Positions 1 to 8,334 are shown, counted from the stretch's first letter. The stretch: DNA of 25,669 nucleotides from Eutrophocola sp965661105 (GCA_965661105.1 CBFICR010000040.1:1-25669), one strand, 5' to 3'. Notes: generated by a model not told the origin, from the letters alone. Made by a program: numbers and translations.

Positions 1-77
1 GAGACTTGAGACTTGAGACTTGAGACTTGAGACTTGAGACTTGAGACTTGAGACTTGAGACTTGAGACTTGAGACTT
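1..77. repeat. Perfect 7-bp tandem repeat (GAGACTT) x 11
   Basis: Eleven uninterrupted, identical copies of GAGACTT run from the first base of the window to position 77, followed by a T-run. The array probably continues to the left of the window. It ends 5 bp before the stop codon of the minus-strand DUF4159 gene, so it lies at the 3' end of that gene and is non-coding there. Perfect identity between copies points to recent expansion by slippage or unequal exchange. Confidence 0.97.
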
Positions 78-82
78 TTTTC

Positions 83-820
83 TCAATGCGTAAAGGAATA
101 AATCACGGCGTTGGTGCCAAGTCGAAACGCATCGGTGGAGGGGAGCAGGGGCATGGAGCCGTTTTCATACCAATCCCAGAAATTGGCCAGATCGTTATTA
201 TGGCCGGCCAGGATGCCAAGTCGGCCGTGCTTGTCAAATAGACCGTAATAGGTAATTTCGCCGCCAGGCACACTGTTGGCCATGGCCTGTAAATTATCCA
301 GTGGGGTATGGACGCTGAATACCACATGATCAATGGCCAGTGGTACAAAGTCATTCTCGGGAAAGGCACGTTTTATTTGTGAGCGCATCTGGCCCCACTG
401 GACCGGGCCATCAAAGTCGTCCATTAAAATAAACCCGCCGCGCATTACAAATTCCCGCAGATTACCGACTTCCTGGTCTGTCAGTTCCATTTCTCCCGGC
501 TCGCTCACATAGGCAAAGGGGTAATCAAAAACATCGGGTTCGCCCAGTTCAATAATGCGATAGGAATCAATGGTCAGGTCAAGCAAGGTGGCTCTTTCCA
601 GAAACTCATTCAGGTTGATATCAGAGCTGGGGTAGTTGTGTGACCAGCCCATATGTCCGATATAGCCATTAGTGCCAAAATGCCAGCGCGCGGCAGTAAA
701 TTCTTTAGCCGGCGGGTTATTTTGCTGAATCCGATAACCGCGGCCGCCACCACCAAATTGTGCGAAGGCAGGTTCTGCAAACAGGCAGATGAGTATTAGC
801 AGGCAAACAAATTTTTTCAT
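83..820 (-). CDS. Secreted DUF4159-family protein
   Basis: The 245-residue product begins with a signal peptide of about 20 residues (hydrophobic core, then an AFA|Q cleavage site) and a short Gly-rich linker (QFGGGGRG). The rest resembles the DUF4159 domain, a Rossmann-like fold related to glutamine-amidotransferase-like domains. It has the pattern of this family around residues 50-135: WHFGTNGYIGHMGWSHNYP, then DLTI..RIIELGEPDVFDYPFAYV, then REFVMRGGFILMDDF. DUF4159 is often the C-terminal part of a larger protein; here it stands alone behind a signal peptide. No enzymatic activity is established for the family. The gene is alone on its strand, with the GAGACTT array beyond its stop and a degenerate heptamer array upstream of its start. 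Family assignment is from remembered sequence pattern. Confidence 0.8.
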   Translation of the reverse strand: MKKFVCLLILICLFAEPAFAQFGGGGRGYRIQQNNPPAKEFTAARWHFGTNGYIGHMGWSHNYPSSDINLNEFLERATLLDLTIDSYRIIELGEPDVFDYPFAYVSEPGEMELTDQEVGNLREFVMRGGFILMDDFDGPVQWGQMRSQIKRAFPENDFVPLAIDHVVFSVHTPLDNLQAMANSVPGGEITYYGLFDKHGRLGILAGHNNDLANFWDWYENGSMPLLPSTDAFRLGTNAVIYSFTH

Positions 821-863
821 GTTGATAATTTAATGCTCAGGACGGGCTGAGGCAAGGGAATAA

Positions 864-938
864 GACAGAAGAGACAAGAGGAAGAGCAAGAGGGAAGATA
901 AAAGAAAAAAGATAAAAGAAAAAAGATAAAGGATAAAG
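864..938. repeat. Degenerate purine-rich heptamer/hexamer array
   Basis: The plus strand here is almost entirely purine and is built of 6-7 bp units starting with G: gacagaa, gagacaa, gaggaa, gagcaa, gagggaa, then gataaaa-gaaaaaa twice (897-910 and 911-924) and gataaag twice (925-931, 932-938). The 7-bp phase is exact from 890 to 938. It lies in the 275-bp gap between the divergent DUF4159 gene and sbcB, about 45-120 bp upstream of the DUF4159 start codon, where promoter elements would be expected. Otherwise I see no gene in 821-1095. Confidence 0.75.
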
Positions 939-1095
939 GTGAGCATTACAGGTATGACGGGAAGGGAGGGTTTGAAGGGTGGTCTGGAAAGCGGATTCAT
1001 GGGAATAATTTTTCCAGATGGGATAATTCCCTTTAATGGCAGGGTAGATTATGGGATGCTTCAACAGTCATGCGTAATTCAGGAAGTCACCGGCA

Positions 1096-2541
1096 TTGAG
1101 TACTCATAACACCATCTTCTGGCACGACTATGAGACCTGGGGTAGTAATCCGCGCAGGGATAGGCCGTGCCAGTTTGCGGGTATCAGGACTGATGAAGAC
1201 CTGAATATTATTGATGACCCGGTAGAGTTGTATTGCCGTCCGACACCCGATTTTCTACCCCATCCGGATGCCTGCGTGGTGACCGGTATCAGTCCCCAGG
1301 TTGCCCTTGAAAAAGGGGTCAGTGAAGCCGAGTTCAGTGCCTGTATCGCTGAACAGTTCATGCAGCCCAATACCTGCGTGAGTGGCTATAACAGTATTCG
1401 TTTTGATGACGAAGTCACCCGGCATCTGCTTTACCGGTGTTTTTATGATCCTTATGAGCGCGAGTGGAAAAATGGCAATTCGCGCTGGGATATTATTGAT
1501 TTGCTGCGCACCACCCATGCTCTGCGACCGGAGGGCATTATCTGGCCGCAAAAAGAGGATGGCAGCCCCAGTTTCAAGTTGGAAAGTCTGACCGCGGCTA
1601 ACGGCATTGAGCATTCAGGTGCACATGATGCGCTGGCGGATGTCATTGCCACCATTGAAATGGCAAAATTGGTAAAAACCCACCAACCCAGACTGTATGA
1701 CTGGCTCTATCAGTTACGCAAGAAGAATCGGGTTATTCCCCTGCTGGATTTAAAAAACAGGGACATCTTGTTACATGTATCAGGTATGTTTCCTGCCACT
1801 CGCGGTTGTCTGGCAGTGATTATGCCGCTAGTCATGGATCCCACAAACAGCAATGGCATTATTGTGGTCGATCTGGCTCAGGATCCGGCTGTCTGGCTGG
1901 ACCTGGAAGCAGAAGAAATCAGGCACCGCTTATTCACTCGCAGCGAAGATCTGGGCAGTGTTGAGCGGGTACCACTGAAAACCATTCATGTTAACAAGTG
2001 CCCGTCCATTGCCCCGATATCGGTACTCAGTGATGATACGGTAAAGCGTTTTTCGATTGATTTGCAAGCCTGTCAGCGGCATCGGGAAAAAATACTGGCA
2101 CATCCATCGATTCTGACGAAACTGGCCCATGTGTTTACCGAACCTGATTTTGAAACTACCAGCGACCCTGATCAGATGTTATACAGTGGTGGCTTTTTTA
2201 ATGATCATGACAGGAAGATTATGAATCAGGTCCGTGTCGCCAGTGGCGATAAACTGTCAGCGCTGGATCTGCCCTTTCATGATAAACGTCTGCCTGAGAT
2301 GCTGTTTCGTTATCGGGCACGGAATTTTCCGGAAACGCTGAATGATCACGAAGCTGAACACTGGCAGGCCTGGTGTGCAGAGCAACTACAAAACAGTGCG
2401 CAGGAAGGAAGCCTTTCCATAAATGACTTTTTTATGCGATTGGACGAACTGATCAGGGAAATGCCGGATAATAAGGCATTGTTTGATTCCCTAAGAAGCT
2501 ATGCCACCACGCTATGTAAACGACTCGGAGTCAAGATTTGA
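1096..2541 (+). CDS. sbcB: Exodeoxyribonuclease I (ExoI)
   Basis: This 481-residue protein is close in length and sequence to E. coli ExoI (475 aa), the 3'-5' single-strand DNA exonuclease used in mismatch repair and recombination. The DEDDh exonuclease acids are in place: D11 and E13 in HDYETWG, the FDDEVTR motif near residue 104, and H177/D182 in AHDALAD. The SH3-like and C-terminal helical regions follow (for example HVSGMF, VDLAQD, HINKCP, YRARNFP). The start is a TTG: the N-terminal motif begins immediately after it, no ATG in frame lies before residue 89, and an AGGA Shine-Dalgarno sits about 11 bases upstream. The stop overlaps the TTG start of the next gene by 4 bp (TTGA), so the two are probably translationally coupled. 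Confidence 0.97.
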   Translation: MSTHNTIFWHDYETWGSNPRRDRPCQFAGIRTDEDLNIIDDPVELYCRPTPDFLPHPDACVVTGISPQVALEKGVSEAEFSACIAEQFMQPNTCVSGYNSIRFDDEVTRHLLYRCFYDPYEREWKNGNSRWDIIDLLRTTHALRPEGIIWPQKEDGSPSFKLESLTAANGIEHSGAHDALADVIATIEMAKLVKTHQPRLYDWLYQLRKKNRVIPLLDLKNRDILLHVSGMFPATRGCLAVIMPLVMDPTNSNGIIVVDLAQDPAVWLDLEAEEIRHRLFTRSEDLGSVERVPLKTIHVNKCPSIAPISVLSDDTVKRFSIDLQACQRHREKILAHPSILTKLAHVFTEPDFETTSDPDQMLYSGGFFNDHDRKIMNQVRVASGDKLSALDLPFHDKRLPEMLFRYRARNFPETLNDHEAEHWQAWCAEQLQNSAQEGSLSINDFFMRLDELIREMPDNKALFDSLRSYATTLCKRLGVKI

Positions 2542-3767
2542 GTGGATTTAATATTCTTAAAAAAACCGGGCCGGGCATTATCGTTGCGGCGACCGGGCTG
2601 GGAGCCGGGGATATCGTCGCCGCCTCGGCAGCCGGGGCACAGGCAGGCACTGTTTTACTATGGGCGGTAGTGTTTGGCGGCCTGCTGAAATACGGATTAA
2701 CTGAGGGAATAGGGCGCTGGCAACTGGCCACTGATACCACTCTGCTGGAAGGCTGGATAGAAAAGCTGCCGAAATTTTTCAGCTGGTATTTTATTGTCTA
2801 CATGTTTCTTTGGACTTTCATGGTAGCGGCGGCCATGATGGCGGCCTGCGGTCTGGCGGCTTACGCCTTCTTCCCGGCATTGTCGGTCACCCAGTGGGGG
2901 ATAATTCATGCACTGATTGCCCTGGTTATTGTCTGGTTCGGCGCCTACAAGGCACTTGAAACAGCCATGAAGTTTTTTATTGGCCTGATGTTTCTTACCG
3001 TTCTTTATTGCGCGCTAAGGGTAATGCCGGATTTAAACATTATTGCCAGTGGTATGTTTATTCCCCGGGTGCCGGAATCCGGTATGGCCTATGTGTTGAG
3101 TGTGATTGGTGGTGTGGGTGGCAGTATTACCATAATGAGTTATGGCTACTGGATGCGTGAGGCAGGCTGGAAAGGCAGGGAAATGATGTCGACTATGCGC
3201 TGGGATCTTGGTATCGCCTATGGGCTCACAGCACTGTTTGGAATCGCGATTATTATCGTTTCCGCGGGCGTTCAACCGGAAGTCGTGTCCGGCAATAATA
3301 TGGCACTGGCCGTGGCCGATCAGCTGGTTCCAGTGATGGGAGAAACCGGGAAATGGGTATTCCTGTTTGGTTTTTGGGGGGCAGTATTCAGTTCCATGAT
3401 AGGCGTCTGGCATGGAGTGCCTTTTCTGTTTGCGAACTTTGTCATTCACTACCGTAAACATACCCACCTGATAGAAACCCGCGGCAGTATTTCCAGATCC
3501 TGGGCCTATCGAGCCTACCTGGTCTATCTGGCTATTTTGCCGATGAGCCTGCTGAGACTCGAAAGACCGGTGTGGATTGTGATTATTTACACTATTACCG
3601 GTGCCTTCTTTATGCCCTTGCTGGCAGCATTGCTGTTGTATATGAACAATAATAGAGTCTGGCTTGAGAACGCAGCGAATACATGGTTTAGTAAAAGTCT
3701 GTTGATTGCCTGTATGCTGGTGTTTGGCTATTTGCTGATAGTGCAGTTGCAGGGCCAGTTTCTTTAA
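2538..3767 (+). CDS. Divergent Nramp-family membrane transporter
   Basis: A 409-residue integral membrane protein with about 11 hydrophobic segments. The N-terminus (GPGIIVAATGLGAGDIVAAS, residues 11-30) aligns with the first helix of Nramp/MntH metal-proton symporters. The metal-binding DPGN of true Nramps is replaced by GAGD (22-25). The sixth-helix region reads IMSYGYWMRE (199-208) instead of the usual M-P-H motif. Both ligand helices are therefore non-canonical, so Mn2+/Fe2+ transport should not be assumed; Mg2+ transporters and Nramp-related proteins of unknown substrate also depart from DPGN. The TTG start is supported by GGAG at 2527-2530 with 7-base spacing and by the TTGA overlap with the sbcB stop. 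Confidence 0.85.
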   Translation: MSGFNILKKTGPGIIVAATGLGAGDIVAASAAGAQAGTVLLWAVVFGGLLKYGLTEGIGRWQLATDTTLLEGWIEKLPKFFSWYFIVYMFLWTFMVAAAMMAACGLAAYAFFPALSVTQWGIIHALIALVIVWFGAYKALETAMKFFIGLMFLTVLYCALRVMPDLNIIASGMFIPRVPESGMAYVLSVIGGVGGSITIMSYGYWMREAGWKGREMMSTMRWDLGIAYGLTALFGIAIIIVSAGVQPEVVSGNNMALAVADQLVPVMGETGKWVFLFGFWGAVFSSMIGVWHGVPFLFANFVIHYRKHTHLIETRGSISRSWAYRAYLVYLAILPMSLLRLERPVWIVIIYTITGAFFMPLLAALLLYMNNNRVWLENAANTWFSKSLLIACMLVFGYLLIVQLQGQFL

Positions 3768-3896
3768 CAGTTTGTAATAGAACCCTGATCTTTCCGTCAG
3801 GAAAACAGCGCAGATAATTTTCCAATTTTGTGGCGATGCCTTTAAAATTACATTCTTTTTTGATAACAATAATTAATCGCGGATAAACACCTTTAT

Positions 3897-5063
3897 ATGG
3901 ATGATTTTGATGATATCAGGCCCTATCGTGATGATGAGGTCAGGCCTGTAGTTGAACGGCTTTTGGAAGACCCGGCGTTGTCCAGGGCATTAGCCAAGTT
4001 TGAGCATCCTTTGCTATTCCGTTTTTTGCCAGGCTGGATTACCAAAAAAGTTCAGGCCACTCTTGGTCAGGATCTTGCCCATGTGCAGACAATCCATGAT
4101 GTACAACTGGTCATTGAAAAATACCTCGACAAGTTGATCGAGAGTACCACTGACGGGTTGACCTCTGAAGGGCTGGATCAACTTGATGCTGATGAGCCGT
4201 ATCTGTTTATCAGCAATCACCGGGATATTTCCATGGATCCGGCCCTGGTCAATTACATGATTTATCACCATGGTCTGGATACCCTGCAGATAGCCATTGG
4301 GGATAACTTGCTGAAACGTCCGTTTTTATCTGATCTCATGCGTTTGAATAAGAGCTTTCTGGTTAAACGTTCCGTTCAGGGCCGGGATTTGCTCAAGGCC
4401 AGCAAACAACTGTCAGCCTACATACACCACTGTATCAAGAGTGGCGAGAATGTCTGGATAGCCCAGCGCGAAGGCCGTGCCAAAGATGGCATTGATAAAA
4501 CAGAAACAGCGATTATAAAAATGCTGCACATGGCAGACAGGGAGTCGGTTCTCAAGCTGACACTACAGGAATCCATCAACTCCCTGAATATTGTGCCGGT
4601 ATCCATTTCCTATGAATTTGATCCCTGCGACCGCTTCAAGGCTGATGAACTGCATACCATTGAAACCGATGGTAAGTTTGAAAAAGATGAGAATTCAGAT
4701 GTGCGCAGTATTCTCACCGGTATAGTCGGTAACAAGGGGGCGGTTCATGTCGCCTTTGGAAAGAAAATTGTTTTTAATGATGCTGTTACGGCAGAAGGAG
4801 TGGCAAGGCATATTGATGAGGAGATTATCCGTCACTACAAATTGCATGCGATAAATTATCTGGCCATGGAAGTCTTGCAGAAAGACTATATGGACTTTAC
4901 AAGTTTGCCTGCATTACTTGGCATATCATCAGCACAGATAAGCCAGAAACGAAAACTGTTTCACAAAAAACTTAACAGTATGCCTAAAAAGCTGCAACCT
5001 TACGTGGTCAATATGTATGCCAACCCGGTCATCAGGAAAGCGGAAATCTCCGCTCAAAAGTGA
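3897..5063 (+). CDS. PlsC-type (1-acylglycerol-3-phosphate) acyltransferase family protein
   Basis: A 388-residue soluble-looking protein carrying a glycerophospholipid acyltransferase domain. Residues 101-116 read PYLFISNHRDISMDPA, the position of the acyltransferase His-Asp motif. EGRAKDG at 192-198 matches the glycerol-phosphate binding block (EGxR-like), and NIVPVSISYE at about 230 matches the later conserved VPV strand. The His-Asp motif is H108 with aspartates at D110 and D114, that is HX5D rather than HX4D, with Met at the canonical position. Proteins with NHRDI are a known variant branch, so this may be the branch norm. No transmembrane anchor is obvious. Natural role (phospholipid or lipid A-like acylation) is unknown. 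The start codon has no strong Shine-Dalgarno. About 130 bp separate it from each neighbour. Confidence 0.82.
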   Translation: MDDFDDIRPYRDDEVRPVVERLLEDPALSRALAKFEHPLLFRFLPGWITKKVQATLGQDLAHVQTIHDVQLVIEKYLDKLIESTTDGLTSEGLDQLDADEPYLFISNHRDISMDPALVNYMIYHHGLDTLQIAIGDNLLKRPFLSDLMRLNKSFLVKRSVQGRDLLKASKQLSAYIHHCIKSGENVWIAQREGRAKDGIDKTETAIIKMLHMADRESVLKLTLQESINSLNIVPVSISYEFDPCDRFKADELHTIETDGKFEKDENSDVRSILTGIVGNKGAVHVAFGKKIVFNDAVTAEGVARHIDEEIIRHYKLHAINYLAMEVLQKDYMDFTSLPALLGISSAQISQKRKLFHKKLNSMPKKLQPYVVNMYANPVIRKAEISAQK

Positions 5064-5091
5064 ATACTGTCTATATTCTCCGGCAATCCAC

Positions 5092-5139
5092 TTTGCCAAT
5101 AACCTGGAAAATAGTTTGGCAAATAGTTGGGCAATTTTT
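5092..5139 (+). terminator. Possible weak terminator / short tandem repeat after the acyltransferase gene
   Basis: TTTGCCA (5092-5098) can pair with TGGCAAA (5117-5123), and a T-run follows the second GGCAA at 5135-5139. The same stretch contains a 12-bp tandem repeat, atagttTggcaa (5111-5122) then atagttGggcaa (5123-5134), one mismatch. The 18-base loop makes this a poor intrinsic terminator. Confidence 0.3.
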
Positions 5140-5163
5140 CCTTACCTGCACTAGAGTGAAATA

Positions 5164-5184
5164 ACTCCGAACCTGTTCCGGAGT
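5164..5184 (+). promoter_or_regulatory. Hairpin covering the Shine-Dalgarno region of dinG
   Basis: ACTCCG (5164-5169) and CGGAGT (5179-5184) form a perfect 6-bp stem. The right arm contains GGAG (5180-5183), the only Shine-Dalgarno-like sequence before the dinG ATG at 5196. Spacing to the ATG is 12 bases, rather long. If formed in the mRNA the hairpin would hide the ribosome binding site. Confidence 0.4.
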
Positions 5185-5195
5185 GAAGCCTGCCA

Positions 5196-7364
5196 ATGTT
5201 ATCTGATGAACTCAAACAAGCCATCCAGCAAAACTACTCAACGCTGGTAAAAAACAAAAACCTGCAAAACCGTCTTGGTCAGAAGCAAATGATTGCTGAA
5301 ATTGCCAACTGCCTGAGTAGCGTTGACGTTGATGAAGAGGGGATGCGTATTTCTCCCCTGCCTCCCATCTGCGTCATAGAGGCGGGAACCGGAATCGGTA
5401 AAACCATTGCCTATCTTCTCGCTGTCATTCCTGTTGCCCAGGCCATGGGTAAAAAGGTCGTATTGGCTACAGCGACAGTGGCCCTTCAGGAACAGGTGAT
5501 GAACAAGGATATCCCTGATCTGCTTCTGCACAGTGAAATGAAGTTCAGCTATTCGCTGGCCAAGGGCAGGGGGCGTTATCTTTGTCTGTCCAAACTGGAT
5601 AATGTACTCAAATCAAGCAGCAGTCAGGATGCCATGCTGGATCTCTATGGTCTTGAACTGGACGATCCGAGTGTTGCAGATAAAGCCCTGTATCAGGATA
5701 TGCTGGACGCCCTCATAGATAATAAGTGGAAGGGTGATCGCGATGACTGGAAAACGGTACTAAGCGAAAATCAATGGCGAGGCGTTGCTGTGGAAAAAGG
5801 ACAATGCTCGGGCAATCGCTGTTCCAACTACAGTAACTGCTGTTTTTTCAGAAGCCGCAACAATATGCAGAAGGCAGATTGCATTGTGGCGAATCATGAT
5901 CTGGTGCTGGCCGACCTGAGTCTTGGCGGCGGTGTCATTTTGCCGGCACCTGAAGACTGTATTTATATTTTCGATGAAGCTCATCATTTACCCCTGAAGG
6001 GAATATCCCACTTTTCCCATTTTATTGGTCTGCGGTCCACACTGACCTGGCTTGATCGTATTACTGGCGTATTCAAGGCCATGACAGTGGAGTTGGGAAA
6101 AGACAGTGAGATAGTCAGACAACTGGAAAAAGCCCGGGATGCTGCAGATAAGACCCGGGCTGTACTGCAGGAATATCTGCCGGTTTTTCAGTCCTTTTCT
6201 GAACATGCAGAGTCAGCCAATGCCAGTGGTGATATTACCCAGCACACCTTCGCACAGGGTGTGGTCAGTGAAGAAATCCGTGAAACCAGTCATTCGATAT
6301 TACTGGAGTTTCGCGATCTGGAAGATCGTCTGAACAGAATTACAGATCGACTTAAGGACTTCATGGAAAATGACATGGGAGAAATTGATCGCCAGACTGC
6401 CGAGAACTGGTATCCGGTGATAGGGATAATGCTGTCACGGGCCGAAGGCGCAATACAGTGTTGGCGTGCGTTTTCTATTGAAGATCACGGCGGTTATGCA
6501 CCCAATGCGCGCTGGCTGACGTTTCGGCAAATCGGCGCTGAAACCGAGATAACCCTGTCATCAAGTCCGGTCATTGCTGCAGATGCGCTTAATGATTATT
6601 TATGGAATGACTGCTTTGCAGCGGTGTTGACCTCGGCGACATTGACCGCCCTGGGCAGTTTCGACTTTCTTCAAATGCGCGCCGGGCTTCATGGGGAAAC
6701 GGTTTTCAGGCAGATTGGCAGTCCCTTTGATTTCTTTAACAAGGGACTCTTGCGTATACCTGCCCAGGGTTTTGATCCCTCGAATAGCGAGGCGCATACC
6801 CAGGCCATTGTGGATGTTTTGCCACAATTAATTGAGCCAGACAAAGGGTCCCTGGTGCTGTTTTCTTCACGACGCCAGATGCAGTCAGTGTTGCAGGGCA
6901 TCAATGAAGAACTGCAGTTAAACACCCTGTCCCAGGATGATCATTCCAAGCAGGAACTGATCAGACTGCACAGGGAGAGAGTGGACAAGGGACAAACCAG
7001 TATTATTTTCGGCCTCGCCAGTCTCACTGAAGGCATTGATTTGCCCGGTGATTATTGCAGCCATGTGATTATCGCGAAAATTCCCTTTTCGGTTCCCAAT
7101 GACCCGGTAGAAAAGACCCTTGGCGAATGGATCAAGGATCAGGGCAAGAATCCTTTTAGTGAAATTTCGGTACCCGAGGCATCCATGCGTTTGATCCAGG
7201 CATCGGGGCGCTTGTTACGTACCGAAAAAGATACCGGTACTATTACTATTCTTGATCAGAGGCTGCTAAACAAATTCTATGGCAAGGGGATTGTGAGCTC
7301 ATTACCGCCTTACCGGCTGGAAACTTTTGTGGCCCCGGTCAATCAGGCTGAAACAGAAATATAA
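5196..7364 (+). CDS. dinG: ATP-dependent DNA helicase DinG (XPD-like, Fe-S)
   Basis: The 722-residue protein matches the length and motif order of E. coli DinG (716 aa), a 5'-3' superfamily 2 helicase that unwinds D-loops, R-loops and G-quadruplexes. Visible motifs are Walker A EAGTGIGKT (62-70), motif Ia VVLATATVALQEQ, the DEAH box FDEAHH (259-264), TSATL near residue 480 and the C-terminal GLASLTEGIDLPG and QASGRLLR blocks. The four Fe-S cysteines of DinG are present as C130 (GRYLC) and C204, C209, C215, with the same 5- and 6-residue spacing as E. coli. E. coli dinG is SOS-induced, but I see no LexA box (CTGT-N8-ACAG) in the 132 bp upstream. yghU follows after 39 bp. Confidence 0.96.
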   Translation: MLSDELKQAIQQNYSTLVKNKNLQNRLGQKQMIAEIANCLSSVDVDEEGMRISPLPPICVIEAGTGIGKTIAYLLAVIPVAQAMGKKVVLATATVALQEQVMNKDIPDLLLHSEMKFSYSLAKGRGRYLCLSKLDNVLKSSSSQDAMLDLYGLELDDPSVADKALYQDMLDALIDNKWKGDRDDWKTVLSENQWRGVAVEKGQCSGNRCSNYSNCCFFRSRNNMQKADCIVANHDLVLADLSLGGGVILPAPEDCIYIFDEAHHLPLKGISHFSHFIGLRSTLTWLDRITGVFKAMTVELGKDSEIVRQLEKARDAADKTRAVLQEYLPVFQSFSEHAESANASGDITQHTFAQGVVSEEIRETSHSILLEFRDLEDRLNRITDRLKDFMENDMGEIDRQTAENWYPVIGIMLSRAEGAIQCWRAFSIEDHGGYAPNARWLTFRQIGAETEITLSSSPVIAADALNDYLWNDCFAAVLTSATLTALGSFDFLQMRAGLHGETVFRQIGSPFDFFNKGLLRIPAQGFDPSNSEAHTQAIVDVLPQLIEPDKGSLVLFSSRRQMQSVLQGINEELQLNTLSQDDHSKQELIRLHRERVDKGQTSIIFGLASLTEGIDLPGDYCSHVIIAKIPFSVPNDPVEKTLGEWIKDQGKNPFSEISVPEASMRLIQASGRLLRTEKDTGTITILDQRLLNKFYGKGIVSSLPPYRLETFVAPVNQAETEI

Positions 7365-7403
7365 TAAACAAACGATGACTTTTTATGATTAACGGGAAAC
7401 CCT

Positions 7404-8303
7404 ATGAGTGATTCAGATAAAAACCAGCCCCCCGGCTACGAACCTCCCAAGGTCTGGCATTGGGACGCTGACAATGGTGGTGAATGGTCCGGTATTAATC
7501 GGCCTGTGTCAGGCGCAACGCAGGAACAGCCGCTGCCCATAGGGGAGCATCCACTGCAACTTTACTCGCTGGGTACGCCCAACGGGGTCAAGGTTACCAT
7601 TATGCTCGAGGAGCTTCTGGCTATGGGTCATGAAGGCGCGGAGTATGATGCCTGGCTGATTAATATTGGTAAGGGCGATCAATTCGGCAGTGGTTTTGTG
7701 GAAATCAATCCCAATTCAAAAATTCCTGCACTGGCTGATCACTCAACGTCACCGGTGACGCGTGTTTTTGAAAGCGGATCAATACTGTTTTATCTGGCAG
7801 AAAAGTTTGATGCGTTTTTTCCCAAAGAACATTATCGCCGCACCCAAACCATGAACTGGCTAATGTGGCAGATGGGCTCAGCGCCTTTTGTGGGCGGCGG
7901 ATTTGGGCACTTCTATGCCTATGCACCCTTTAAAATCGAATATGCCATTGACCGTTATGCCATGGAAACCAAGCGCCAGTTACATTTGCTGGATAGTCAT
8001 CTTGCGGACAATGAATATCTTGCTGGAGACCTTTATACCATAGCCGATATGGCGGTATGGCCCTGGTACGGATCATTGATGAACGATGCCTATGATGCGG
8101 CAGAATTTCTATCGGTACATGAATACACCCATGTGCAGCGCTGGGAGAAACTCATTGCCGATCGCGATGCTGTCAAACGTGGTCGCATGGTTAATCGAGG
8201 GATTGGTCCATTGGAAGAACAGTTACTTGAGCGCCATTCACGCAATGATTTTATTGATAATACCGAGGATAAAGTTCAGGCCAGGGGAGGTAAAAGGCTA
8301 TAG
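7404..8303 (+). CDS. yghU: Glutathione transferase-like disulfide-bond oxidoreductase (YghU family)
   Basis: The 299-residue product is very similar to E. coli YghU (288 aa), a Nu-class glutathione transferase that binds two glutathiones and reduces disulfide bonds and some peroxides. Matching blocks include NRPVSG, HPLQLYSLGTPNG (T58-P59-N60, the glutathione-contact region), VTIMLEELLA, NPNSKIPAL, VFESGSIL.YLAEKF, GGGFGHFYAYAP.KIEYAI, YTIADMAVWPW and NTEDK near the C-terminus. It has the long N-terminal extension typical of this subgroup. It starts 39 bp after dinG and ends just before a bidirectional terminator, so it may be the last gene of a dinG-yghU transcript. Confidence 0.95.
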   Translation: MSDSDKNQPPGYEPPKVWHWDADNGGEWSGINRPVSGATQEQPLPIGEHPLQLYSLGTPNGVKVTIMLEELLAMGHEGAEYDAWLINIGKGDQFGSGFVEINPNSKIPALADHSTSPVTRVFESGSILFYLAEKFDAFFPKEHYRRTQTMNWLMWQMGSAPFVGGGFGHFYAYAPFKIEYAIDRYAMETKRQLHLLDSHLADNEYLAGDLYTIADMAVWPWYGSLMNDAYDAAEFLSVHEYTHVQRWEKLIADRDAVKRGRMVNRGIGPLEEQLLERHSRNDFIDNTEDKVQARGGKRL

Positions 8304-8334
8304 CCGACACGGGAAAACACCTGCGCTAAAAACC

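Noticed and set aside
837..1064. 75-codon minus-strand frame upstream of the DUF4159 gene
   Set aside because: It is a translation of the purine-rich repeat tract (runs of Ser/Phe/Leu), has no family resemblance, and overlaps the expected promoter region.
3784..3801. Small inverted repeat CCTGA/TCAGG after the Nramp-like gene
   Set aside because: Only five base pairs, an 8-base loop and no T-run; not enough to call a terminator.
3033..3869. 278-codon minus-strand frame opposite the Nramp-like gene
   Set aside because: Its His/Gln/Thr-rich composition is typical of an antisense shadow, and the plus-strand frame has clear family similarity and membrane helices.
5064..5195. LexA/SOS box before dinG
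   Set aside because: A CTGT occurs near 5067, but no ACAG follows at the required spacing.
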